11,945 nucleotides of DNA from SAR324 cluster bacterium (GTDB lineage Bacteria > SAR324 > XYD2-FULL-50-16 > HCM1), in contig PUHO01000022.1 of NCBI GenBank assembly GCA_002995645.1, positions 1 to 11,945 of the forward strand, read 5' to 3'. The notes beneath the pieces are model-generated. The model was not told the origin of the DNA and made no database searches. It saw only the letters and a program-made list of their open reading frames with translations. How positions within the stretch are numbered: position 1 is the stretch's first letter; every line of letters starts with the position of its first letter. Of the stretch, positions 1-6,029 are shown in pieces. Made by a program: the position numbers and the translations under genes.

Positions 1-98
1 ATCTACTCTATGTAGGTTGCCTTTTTATTTTTTGGGGATTGTATGAAAAACATTTTATTAATCAACGGACATAGAAATATTAAGGAGTCGCTTGCTAA
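1..98 (+). repeat. Left terminal inverted repeat (about 98 bp)
   Basis: The first 98 bases match the reverse complement of the last 98 bases (11848-11945) at 96 positions; the mismatches are at 63 and 66. Bases 1-62 are identical. The repeat covers the 42-bp leader of the oxidoreductase gene, including its GGGGA ribosome-binding-like stretch at 34-38, and its first codons. Weaker similarity runs a few bases beyond 98. The repeat may continue outside the window. It could be the terminus of a linear or mobile element, or a dispersed repeat at which an assembly stopped; the sequence alone does not decide. Confidence 0.9.
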
Positions 99-612
99 TA
101 AAGCGGTTATTGAGCAACTCAAAGCAACGTATCCGTCTATGGTGACACATGATTTGTGTAACATGTATCCTGATTACAATATAAATAGTAAGCAAGAACA
201 AGAAGCGTTAAAGAAAGCGGATATTATTATTTTACAATTTCCTTTTTACTGGTATTCTGTGCCGGCGATTCTAAAAAAATGGATAGACGACGTTTTTGAG
301 TTTAATTTTGCGTTTGGACCGGAAGGCGACAAATTGGAAGGCAAAGACTTTCTTATTTCTGTTACTGTTGGCGGACCGCAAGAATCCTATCAACCTTTAG
401 GGTATAATCATTTTACTGTTGACGAGTTACTTAAGCCATTGGAACAATTGGCGTATCTTTCTAAAATGAAATTTCACACGCCGATTCGTGAACACAGAAT
501 GGTATATATTCCGGACGTATATAATACGGAAGAATCAGTATTAAAGAACGCGACGACACAAGCCGCGAAGGTAACAAAGAAAATACAAAGTATTACAGAA
601 GCCACACAATAG
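43..612 (+). CDS. NAD(P)H-dependent flavin oxidoreductase (flavodoxin-like fold, NQO1/KefF/MdaB type)
   Basis: This 189-residue protein is predicted to be a soluble FMN- or FAD-binding quinone/NAD(P)H oxidoreductase. The N-terminal strand ILLINGH (4-10) opens a flavodoxin-like Rossmann fold and is followed by the phosphate-loop region (11-18). The family hallmark is at 66-85: PFYWYSVPAILKKWIDDVF, the flavin-contacting YW motif and the helix after it. The GG at 110-111 sits where the family usually has a GG near the isoalloxazine ring. Length fits the family (about 175-200). The start is ATG 43, preceded by GGGGA at 34-38. Related enzymes reduce quinones or regulate Kef potassium channels; no kef gene is present, so the substrate is open. 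The gene seems complete, and a 5' fragment of a sister copy lies inverted at the other end of the window. No intrinsic terminator follows: the hairpin at 640-660 lacks a downstream T-run. Confidence 0.85.
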   Translation: MKNILLINGHRNIKESLANKAVIEQLKATYPSMVTHDLCNMYPDYNINSKQEQEALKKADIIILQFPFYWYSVPAILKKWIDDVFEFNFAFGPEGDKLEGKDFLISVTVGGPQESYQPLGYNHFTVDELLKPLEQLAYLSKMKFHTPIREHRMVYIPDVYNTEESVLKNATTQAAKVTKKIQSITEATQ

Positions 613-658
613 GAAAAATTCTTATTTCTTTTGCAAAGTCTTTCTCTGTTCTAGAGAA

Positions 659-864
659 GGGCTATAGCTGGCAAAGACAAAAAAGCCAACTGCACGTATG
701 AGGATAAACGCCACTCTTACTGATCCAACAAAGTTTACACTTGCTCCCCTTCCCTTGTAGCGGGCTATAGCTGGCAAAGACAAAAAGCCAACTGCACGTA
801 TGAGGATAAACGCCGCTCTTACTAATTCAAAAAAGGTTTATATTTGAGCCTCTTCCCTTTTAAC
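659..864. repeat. Tandem duplication of a 103-bp intergenic element
   Basis: The 343-bp gap between the oxidoreductase and the first pentapeptide gene has no credible ORF but holds two adjacent copies of one unit, 659-761 and 762-864. The first 62 bases of copy 1 (659-720) match 762-822 with one substitution and one missing A in a poly-A run. The remaining 40 bases are much more diverged but keep a CTTCCCTT block. Each core contains a short inverted repeat, AGCTGGC...GCCAACT, around an A-rich loop of 11-12 nt. Read as RNA from the minus strand the stem is fully paired with one G-U; from the plus strand it has one C-A mismatch. This leans towards a minus-strand transcript or structured repeat element. 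Identity unknown. Confidence 0.8.
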
Positions 865-955
865 TGAAAACCATATATAGTATAAAACAAGTTTGTATTG
901 TATATAGTTAGTTATTTTTTCACAATTTTATTACAAATAGTAATGGTTATTTATT

Positions 956-2794
956 ATGAGTATAGATAAAAATAAAAAGGACAAAGAGGGCGTCGTCGCG
1001 CGGTGTAAGAAGAAAGTAGGAGACTGGATTAAGGCAGTATGGGAATGGTTTAAAAAGAATTTAATTATTATTCTCAGTTTTATTTTAGTTGCCTTTCTTA
1101 TTCTTCTTATTGCTGAATTCTCTTTTCAATCCTGTGCTTCTTTTTTATATCACCATTTAATAGATCCAACTAACCTTAAGGAGGAAAACATTCCTAGAGA
1201 AGAAGTATTTAAGTTACTTGGTTGGGCTATTGCCGGCATTGGTAGTGCTTTGGGCTTAGCTCTTTTAGCAAAACGAACGCAGGCAATCCAAGATCAAGCA
1301 GATAATATATCAAAGCAAATAAAAGAAGACAAAGTACAATTTGAAAGGAAGCATAAACAAGAAAAAGTACAATTTGAAAGTAAGCATAAACAAGAAAAAG
1401 TACAATTTGAAAGGAAGCATAAACAAGAAACTTATTTTGAAGCAATTAAGCTTTTTAAAGATGAAGATGAAAGTATTAAGCTTGGTGCTTTTTATACGCT
1501 GTATGGTTTAGCACAAGAATATAAAGAAGAAATAAAAAAAGATTCACACGATCAAATTCTTACTATTATATGCGGTTTTGTTCGTTCCTATACACAAGAT
1601 AAAAAATACAAAGACAACAATAAAGACAAACCGTCTGCATTAATTCAATCTATATTAGATACTTTATTTGATAAAAAAAAGCCAATTACTTATATAAACA
1701 CAGATAGAAAAATAGATTTAAACAATGCCTACTTAGTAGGAGTTAATTTAAACAATACCAATCTTGCTGGGGCTGATTTATGGGAAGCCAATCTTGCTGG
1801 AGCTAATTTAAACAATACCAATCTTGCAATGGCTTATTTATTCAAAGCCAATCTTGCTGGGGCTAATTTATGGTATGCCAATCTTGCTGAGGCTAATTTA
1901 TGGCAAGCCAATCTTGCTGGGGCTGATTTAAACAATGCCAATCTTGCTGGGGCTAATTTATGGAATACCAATCTTGCTGGGGCTAAGTTAAACAATACCA
2001 ATCTTGCCGGGGCTAATTTATTCAAAGCCAATCTTGCTGGGGCTAATTTAAACAATACCAATCTTGCTGGGGCTAATTTAAACAATACCAATCTTGCTGG
2101 GGCTAAGTTAAACAATACCAATCTTGCAATGGCTTATTTATTCAAAGCCAATCTTGCCGGGGCTTATTTATTCAAAGCCAATCTTGCTGGGGCTAATTTA
2201 TGGTATGCCAATCTTGCTGGGGCTGATTTATGGCAAGCCAATCTTGCTGGGGCTAAGTTAAATGAAGCCAATCTTGCTGGGGCGAACCTATGGCACTCTT
2301 TATGGATTGAAACAGAATGTAAAAACGTACATTTAGAAGGAAGTTATAGTAATAGTGATATTTATTCTTCCAATTGGCTAGATCAAATTGAGCAACTGAC
2401 ATGTTTATTAGATCAAGAGGCGCTTATTATAGAAGGAGGTATTACGACTAGCCATATACAACAAATAGAGAAAGCAATAACTAATGATACAATAACTGAT
2501 TTAGAAGATTTAAAAACAACATTAGAAACGCATCTCGACAAAGAAGCCCGTTTTATTACTGAAGAAGGGTATAAAGAAAAGATAAAAATAAAAGAGATTG
2601 AAGAAAATGGTAAAAAGATAAAAATAAAAGAATTTATTGTAGGAAAATGGACAAAAAACATGGCATTAGAATGGGCAAACAAAACAATACAAAGAATTAA
2701 AGAAGACAATGAAAACAATCCTGATTTCCTTGCAAATTTTCCTTTTTACCAAAACTTAAAAAAATTTGTAGAAAAAAACAAGGCGACAAACTAA
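956..2794 (+). CDS. Membrane-anchored pentapeptide-repeat protein (copy 1)
   Basis: This 612-residue protein has, in order: a basic N-terminus; membrane helix 1 (about 35-54); a loop of about 30 residues; membrane helix 2 (about 85-105); a coiled coil containing three 11-residue repeats (127-159); a conserved cytoplasmic segment (about 160-212) with SIKLGAFYTLYGLAQEY and DSHDQILTIICGFVRSYTQ; about 38 pentapeptides (253-447); and a charged C-terminal tail. The middle segment resembles the 'RLGAIYALERIA...DH..IMEVLTAFVRE' block often found before pentapeptide repeats in other bacterial membrane proteins. Positive residues flanking both helices suggest that both termini lie in the cytoplasm. Pentapeptide repeats fold as a right-handed quadrilateral beta-helix; some mimic DNA, others scaffold, and the function here is unknown. 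A paralogue lies at 9051-11075. A weak promoter may lie at 859-886 (TTTAAC, 16 bp, TATAAA). Start ATG 956, without a clear Shine-Dalgarno. Confidence 0.88.
   Translation: MSIDKNKKDKEGVVARCKKKVGDWIKAVWEWFKKNLIIILSFILVAFLILLIAEFSFQSCASFLYHHLIDPTNLKEENIPREEVFKLLGWAIAGIGSALGLALLAKRTQAIQDQADNISKQIKEDKVQFERKHKQEKVQFESKHKQEKVQFERKHKQETYFEAIKLFKDEDESIKLGAFYTLYGLAQEYKEEIKKDSHDQILTIICGFVRSYTQDKKYKDNNKDKPSALIQSILDTLFDKKKPITYINTDRKIDLNNAYLVGVNLNNTNLAGADLWEANLAGANLNNTNLAMAYLFKANLAGANLWYANLAEANLWQANLAGADLNNANLAGANLWNTNLAGAKLNNTNLAGANLFKANLAGANLNNTNLAGANLNNTNLAGAKLNNTNLAMAYLFKANLAGAYLFKANLAGANLWYANLAGADLWQANLAGAKLNEANLAGANLWHSLWIETECKNVHLEGSYSNSDIYSSNWLDQIEQLTCLLDQEALIIEGGITTSHIQQIEKAITNDTITDLEDLKTTLETHLDKEARFITEEGYKEKIKIKEIEENGKKIKIKEFIVGKWTKNMALEWANKTIQRIKEDNENNPDFLANFPFYQNLKKFVEKNKATN
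1334..1432 (+). repeat. Three tandem 33-bp repeats coding an 11-residue coiled-coil unit
   Basis: Three consecutive 33-bp units (1334-1366, 1367-1399, 1400-1432) encode VQFERKHKQEK-type hendecads. Units 1 and 2 differ by a single base (G to T, Arg to Ser); unit 3 differs from unit 1 only at its last codon. An 11-residue period suits a straight or slightly right-handed coiled coil. The paralogue at 9051-11075 has one copy of this unit, so the extra two arose by recent tandem duplication and the copy number may vary between strains. Confidence 0.92.
1735..2296 (+). repeat. 30-bp minisatellite encoding decapeptide (double-pentapeptide) repeats
   Basis: About 18-19 in-frame 30-bp units run without any indel. 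Each encodes a constant pentapeptide NLAGA followed by a variable one, [N/D/K/Y]-L-[N/W/F]-x-[A/T]. The constant half is nearly invariant even at synonymous positions (AATCTTGCTGGGGCT), which points to recent expansion or ongoing homogenisation. Variable halves come from a small set: NNT, NNA, WEA, WYA, WQA, WNT, FKA, NEA. Two units read NLAMA instead of NLAGA and one reads NLAEA. Antisense ORFs through this array are shadows of the repeat. Confidence 0.93.
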
Positions 2795-2838
2795 TATAAT
2801 CTATGTTGCCAATAAATAAGCATACGTATAATATGAAA

Positions 2839-2867
2839 TTGACAAATCTAGGCGTATTCCCTATACT
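2839..2867 (+). promoter_or_regulatory. Near-consensus sigma70 promoter of the rhodanese-kdsB operon
   Basis: A perfect -35 hexamer TTGACA (2839-2844) is followed by exactly 17 bp and a TATACT -10 (2862-2867, five of six consensus bases). Transcription would start near 2873-2875, about 40 nt ahead of the rhodanese start at 2913. This is the best promoter match in the window and sits in the gap between the pentapeptide gene and the rhodaneses. The genes behind it lie 9-20 nt apart, so it probably drives all of 2913-5388. Confidence 0.7.
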
Positions 2868-2912
2868 AAATACATATTACACTTTACTTTATAACCCCTT
2901 GCCAACAACACT

Positions 2913-3245
2913 ATGAGCGCTACTATTATTTCTATTTCTTCGGAAGAAGCTCTTACTTATTTGCAACAAAATGAGGCTATCCTTATTGACGTACGCGGCG
3001 AAGACGATTTTAACGAACTTCACATTGCTAACGCAATTCATTGCCCGTTACACTGCATTACTTCTATAGAAGAACAACTTGCTTCGTATCAAGACAAAAA
3101 ATGGCTTTTCTTTTGTCATAGTGGCGTACGTTCTTTGCAAGCTATTAGCTTTATTGCCGACCAAATAGAAGGCACGCTTTACCAAGTTGAAGGCGGGATC
3201 CTTGTTTGGCAAGAAAAAAAACTCCCTCTTTTAATATCAAGCTAA
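2913..3245 (+). CDS. Single-domain rhodanese-like sulfurtransferase (copy 1)
   Basis: A 110-residue protein made of one rhodanese domain and little else. The N-terminal 'EAILIDVRGEDDFNELHIANAIHCPL' region (21-46) is the classic rhodanese signature (IDVR, then H-I-x-x-A). The active-site loop is C68-H-S-G-V-R, six residues starting with the persulfide-forming Cys and ending with Arg, as in GlpE-type enzymes. VEGGILVW (92-99) is the usual C-terminal GG motif. No signal peptide or membrane helix is seen, so it should act in the cytoplasm, moving sulfane sulfur from an unknown donor. First gene of the Kdo operon; the next gene is a paralogue 9 nt away. Its link to Kdo synthesis is unclear. Start ATG 2913; no Shine-Dalgarno is visible. 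Confidence 0.88.
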   Translation: MSATIISISSEEALTYLQQNEAILIDVRGEDDFNELHIANAIHCPLHCITSIEEQLASYQDKKWLFFCHSGVRSLQAISFIADQIEGTLYQVEGGILVWQEKKLPLLISS

Positions 3246-3254
3246 GTTGTTGTT

Positions 3255-3674
3255 ATGAATACTGTTATTCCCATTTTGCCGCAAGAGGCGTCCGTTTTAG
3301 TGCAACAAGAAGAGGCGATTCTTATTGACGTACGCGAAAAAGATGAATTCCTTTCTGCCTATGTTAAAAACTCTATTCTTTGCCCGCTTAGTAAAATTAA
3401 AAAGGCAAACCCTGCTATTTTGAAAAAGCTAGCAGAGCATAAAAATACAAATTGGATCTTCTTTTGTCGCAACGGTGTTCGCGCGCTTCAAGCCGCAACT
3501 GCCCTTGCCTCACAAGCGGAAAACAACGTTTATCACGTTGAAGGCGGGCTTGTGCAATGGAAAAAAGAAGGCTTGCCGGTTGTGCAAAGAGGGACGTTAA
3601 TACGTACTTTAATCCCTTTACTTAGTGTTGGCGCTTTCCTTTTGTGTTATTACTTTTATATTAAACTACACTAG
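3255..3674 (+). CDS. Rhodanese-like sulfurtransferase with C-terminal membrane anchor (copy 2)
   Basis: This 139-residue paralogue of the preceding gene has the same order: 'EEAILIDVREKDEF' (19-32), an active-site loop C71-R-N-G-V-R, and the VEGGLVQW motif (95-102). Unlike copy 1 it ends in a hydrophobic segment (about 117-136) that should tether it to the inner membrane with the rhodanese domain in the cytoplasm. Loop residues differ (RNG against HSG), which in this superfamily tunes substrate choice. The gene sits 9 nt after copy 1 and ends 9 nt before kdsB, consistent with tandem duplication followed by gain of the anchor, or loss of it in copy 1. Function in this pathway unknown. Confidence 0.87.
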   Translation: MNTVIPILPQEASVLVQQEEAILIDVREKDEFLSAYVKNSILCPLSKIKKANPAILKKLAEHKNTNWIFFCRNGVRALQAATALASQAENNVYHVEGGLVQWKKEGLPVVQRGTLIRTLIPLLSVGAFLLCYYFYIKLH

Positions 3675-3683
3675 CCTTTGATT

Positions 3684-4505
3684 ATGAATAGCCCTAAGAT
3701 TGGTATTATTATTCCGGCGCGGTATAATTCTACTCGTTTTCCCGGAAAGCCGCTTGCTTTATTACAAGGTAAAGCTACGTTGCAACATGTTTGGCAACAT
3801 GCAAAGCAAGCTACCCGGCAAATCCCGCATAGTAAGGTTATTGTTGCGACTGACGACGAGCGTATTTTCTCGTTTTGTAAGCACAATCAAATAGATGTCA
3901 CCATGACAAGTAATGCTTGCAAAAACGGGACGGAACGTATACTTGAAGTTTTTTACCAAGAAAAAAAATCGTTTGATTTTATTGTTAACTTACAAGGGGA
4001 TAACCCTTTATGTCCGGCTTCTTTTATTAGCTCGCTTTGCCAAACTTTTATTAATCACCCTAAGAAACAACGTGTGATGACATTAATGACACACCTGACT
4101 TGGGAGGCGTTACATCAGTTTAAAGAACATAAAAAAACAAATCCATTTAGCGGGACCTCTGTTATTTGTAATTTGCAAAATTATGCTTTGTATTTTTCAA
4201 AAAATATTATTCCTGCTATTCGTAATCAAGAAAACTTAGAGAAGAGCAATAGCCTTTCTCCTGTACGGCGGCATATTGGTTTATATGGCTATACTAAAGA
4301 AATACTAACGCTTTTGCCAACGCTTCATACTAGTTATTATGAGGATATAGAAGGCTTAGAACAACTTCGCTTTCTAGAAAATAATATTCCTATAGAATGT
4401 GTTAACGTACAATATGAAGTGCCGGAAATGAGTTCTTTAGGCGGGATTGATACAAAAGAAGATCTGGCACGTGCTGAAATATTACTGCAAAAATTACAAT
4501 CTTAA
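3684..4505 (+). CDS. kdsB: 3-deoxy-manno-octulosonate cytidylyltransferase (CMP-Kdo synthetase)
   Basis: KdsB couples CTP and Kdo to give CMP-Kdo, the donor used by Kdo transferase in lipid A core assembly, in the cytoplasm. With the ATG at 3684 the protein has 273 residues (an in-frame TTG at 3678 is less likely). Visible motifs are IIIPARYNSTRFPGKPL (8-24, nucleotide loop), VATDDERI (54-61), NLQGDNP (102-108, metal-binding D106), RRHIGLYGY (195-203), EDIEGLEQLRFLE (220-232) and GGIDTKEDL (253-261, with second metal ligand D256). Family members are usually about 245-260 residues, so this is slightly long. Two departures: QGDNP replaces the usual QGDEP, and FSGTSVICN (155-163) differs from the usual NPNVVKVV-like stretch. 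The KdsB-specific C-terminal half makes another sugar cytidylyltransferase less likely. Part of the 2913-5388 operon. Confidence 0.88.
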   Translation: MNSPKIGIIIPARYNSTRFPGKPLALLQGKATLQHVWQHAKQATRQIPHSKVIVATDDERIFSFCKHNQIDVTMTSNACKNGTERILEVFYQEKKSFDFIVNLQGDNPLCPASFISSLCQTFINHPKKQRVMTLMTHLTWEALHQFKEHKKTNPFSGTSVICNLQNYALYFSKNIIPAIRNQENLEKSNSLSPVRRHIGLYGYTKEILTLLPTLHTSYYEDIEGLEQLRFLENNIPIECVNVQYEVPEMSSLGGIDTKEDLARAEILLQKLQS

Positions 4506-4525
4506 CCTTTATTACTATCTTTCTT

Positions 4526-4750
4526 ATGAATAAACTATCTCTTTTGAAAACAACGTTGCCAACAAAGCAAAAAGTCCGTATTGTTAAAACGGCTTCTTCT
4601 TTTTTTCTAGGCGTAACCATGGCAAGCGTGGCTTATAAATATAAACAAGGTATATATCAAACTATGAAAAAAAGCCTTTCTTGTATGCCTTCTTTGTCCT
4701 TGCCTCATATACGATCTAAAGACGAAAATAAAATAATCCCTTTTAATTAA
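4526..4750 (+). CDS. Small hypothetical protein, basic, possible single membrane segment
   Basis: A 74-residue protein I do not recognise. It starts at ATG 4526, 20 nt after kdsB, and ends 11 nt before the next start, so it fits the operon spacing. The N-terminus is basic (Lys at 3, 8, 14, 16, 21), followed by a weakly hydrophobic segment at about 23-37 (ASSFFLGVTMASVAY), then a Lys/Tyr-rich stretch and a polar end. It could be a small membrane-associated protein with its C-terminus on either side, but the segment is short. No Cys pair, lipobox or enzyme motif is seen. Evidence that it is real is its position and frame, not homology. Confidence 0.5.
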   Translation: MNKLSLLKTTLPTKQKVRIVKTASSFFLGVTMASVAYKYKQGIYQTMKKSLSCMPSLSLPHIRSKDENKIIPFN

Positions 4751-4761
4751 ACTTGTTTGCT

Positions 4762-5388
4762 ATGTCTGTTACATTACTTTGCGTACGTCATGGAAACACG
4801 TTCCAACAAGGCGAGGTTGTTACTTACGTTGGTGCAAGAACAGATTTGCCCTTAGTAGAAACGCAAAGAGCAAGCGCAGTCGGTCGTTATTTAATCCAAA
4901 CAAAACAAGTGCCTGACGTGATTTTTACAGGTCCTTTATTACGACATACGCAAACGGCTAGTATTATTCAAGAAATAATAGGCTTGCAAAGTGATTTGCA
5001 AATTATAGACGGCTTTAAAGAAATAGATTACGGCATAGACGAGAATAAACCGGCAAAAGACGTAGAGCAACGTATTGGCAAAGAAGCGCTAGAAAGCTGG
5101 CATACGCAAGCAATCGTGCCGCCCGGTTGGCATGTGGATATAAAGGCAATCCAATCAACTTGGCAAAGCTTTGCTACGTTTCTACTTAAAGAGTACGTCA
5201 ATCAAACTGCCCTTATTGTAACAAGTAACGGTATACTGCGATTTGCTCATTGTTTATTTCCCGATCCTAATCTATTTAAACAGCAACAGCGTTTACATAT
5301 GAAAACCGGGAGCCTTTCTATAATAGAACATAAACAACATTGGCAATGCGATCAATGGGATATCAATCCCTATAAGCTTGGCTATTAA
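4762..5388 (+). CDS. Histidine phosphatase (phosphoglycerate mutase-like) family protein
   Basis: With ATG 4762 as start (better placed than the in-frame TTG at 4753) the protein has 208 residues. The phosphohistidine motif VRHGNT (8-13, H10) opens it. TGPLLRHTQTA (56-66, R61) matches the second Arg motif, and FKEIDYGIDE (85-94) carries the usual proton-donor Glu (E87). At the site of the second catalytic His, normally S-H-G-G, it reads TSNG (154-157), with Asn156 for His. The protein may be a weakened or altered phosphatase, or belong to a subfamily where Asn is normal. As last gene of the Kdo operon it could act on a sugar phosphate intermediate, but no substrate is visible. No signal peptide; cytoplasmic. 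Its stop codon directly abuts that of the HAD gene on the other strand. Confidence 0.78.
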   Translation: MSVTLLCVRHGNTFQQGEVVTYVGARTDLPLVETQRASAVGRYLIQTKQVPDVIFTGPLLRHTQTASIIQEIIGLQSDLQIIDGFKEIDYGIDENKPAKDVEQRIGKEALESWHTQAIVPPGWHVDIKAIQSTWQSFATFLLKEYVNQTALIVTSNGILRFAHCLFPDPNLFKQQQRLHMKTGSLSIIEHKQHWQCDQWDINPYKLGY

Positions 5389-6021
5389 TTAACTATAATT
5401 TTGCCAAAACGCATTAAAGTTATTTGTTTCTATATACGCCGTTCCTAGCTCACGAAGCGAATCATTATTATATCCAAAAAAATGAATTTGATTTGCGTTT
5501 GCTGCTTCCCAATCTATATACGAATCACCTATTAAACAAGTTTCGTCTTTAGCATAGCCATAATCTAACATAATATTATTGACTAACTCAGTTTTAACTG
5601 TAGGCGAGCCACAAATAGAAAGAAAACGTTTATCTAAGGTATGTTGCTTACAAATCGCTTGTAATTCCTTTTGATCCGCACCAGATGCAATATGAAAATC
5701 ATATTTTGTATGATTCTCACAAATAAACTGCACGACTTCTTGAATTAAATGAGTTGGATCTTGCATAGACATTGCAATCGAATCGGCAAACTTCTGTGCG
5801 TATTTCTCTATGTTCTCTTGCGTTGCTTCTTGTTTTAAGACAGTAGTAAGAAACCATTCAAACTTAGCGTATCTAGAAACGCCGCCATGTTCCGCATGAT
5901 AAGCAACAAGAGTTTCTTGCGCTTCTTTTCCAAAATCTTTTACAGCTTGGGAAAAACCTTGCTGTTTAATAAGCGTACTATCAAAAATTACGCCGTCAAA
6001 ATCAAAAATTATATTTTTCAT
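5389..6021 (-). CDS. HAD-superfamily hydrolase with C1 cap, candidate Kdo-8-phosphate phosphatase
   Basis: A 210-residue cytoplasmic HAD phosphatase. All four HAD motifs are present: DFDGVIFDS (7-15; nucleophile D7, acid-base D9), ASGA (112-115, S113), K143, and GDSYIDWEAA (165-174; D166, D170). Between motifs I and II lies a helical C1 cap (about 15-100) with YHAEHGGVSRYAKFEWF (41-57), a stretch I associate with HAD proteins in surface-polysaccharide clusters. The gene starts 8 nt after kdsA on the same strand, so the two should be co-transcribed. No standard KdsC (about 170-190 residues, no cap) is in the window, so this enzyme is a good candidate for hydrolysing Kdo-8-phosphate between KdsA and KdsB. 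That role is inferred from context only. Confidence 0.82.
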   Translation of the reverse strand: MKNIIFDFDGVIFDSTLIKQQGFSQAVKDFGKEAQETLVAYHAEHGGVSRYAKFEWFLTTVLKQEATQENIEKYAQKFADSIAMSMQDPTHLIQEVVQFICENHTKYDFHIASGADQKELQAICKQHTLDKRFLSICGSPTVKTELVNNIMLDYGYAKDETCLIGDSYIDWEAANANQIHFFGYNNDSLRELGTAYIETNNFNAFWQNYS

Positions 6022-6029
6022 AAGATTAT

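Noticed and set aside
640..660. Hairpin CTTTCTCT/AGAGAAGG after the oxidoreductase as a terminator
   Set aside because: The stem has 8 pairs but no T-run follows on the plus strand and none follows at once on the minus strand, so intrinsic termination is not supported.
659..735. The repeat starts GGGCTATAGCT, like the 5' end of some Ala/Ile tRNA genes
   Set aside because: No anticodon arm, T-arm (GGTTCRA) or matching acceptor 3' strand follows at the right distance, so it is not a tRNA gene. The resemblance stops after about 11 bases.
1834..2121. Antisense ORF of 95 codons rich in LAPARL repeats, and a similar one at 10559-10930
   Set aside because: They are the reverse reading of the pentapeptide arrays. 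A 30-bp period free of stops in one frame automatically opens other frames; there is no start context or independent evidence of coding.
1735..2296. Regular 30-bp spacing suggesting a CRISPR array
   Set aside because: The units are contiguous, in frame and translated as pentapeptides within a long ORF; there are no unique spacers and no cas genes.
2890..2901. TATAACCCCTTG also occurs at 11836-11847, beside the right repeat
   Set aside because: A 12-bp match is expected by chance in about 12 kb of AT-rich sequence, and the flanks do not agree.
3678..3683. TTG start for kdsB two codons before the ATG
   Set aside because: The ATG at 3684 gives a normal N-terminus (MNSPKIGIIIPAR) and spacing like the other genes in the operon. 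The same argument favours ATG 4762 over TTG 4753 for the histidine phosphatase.
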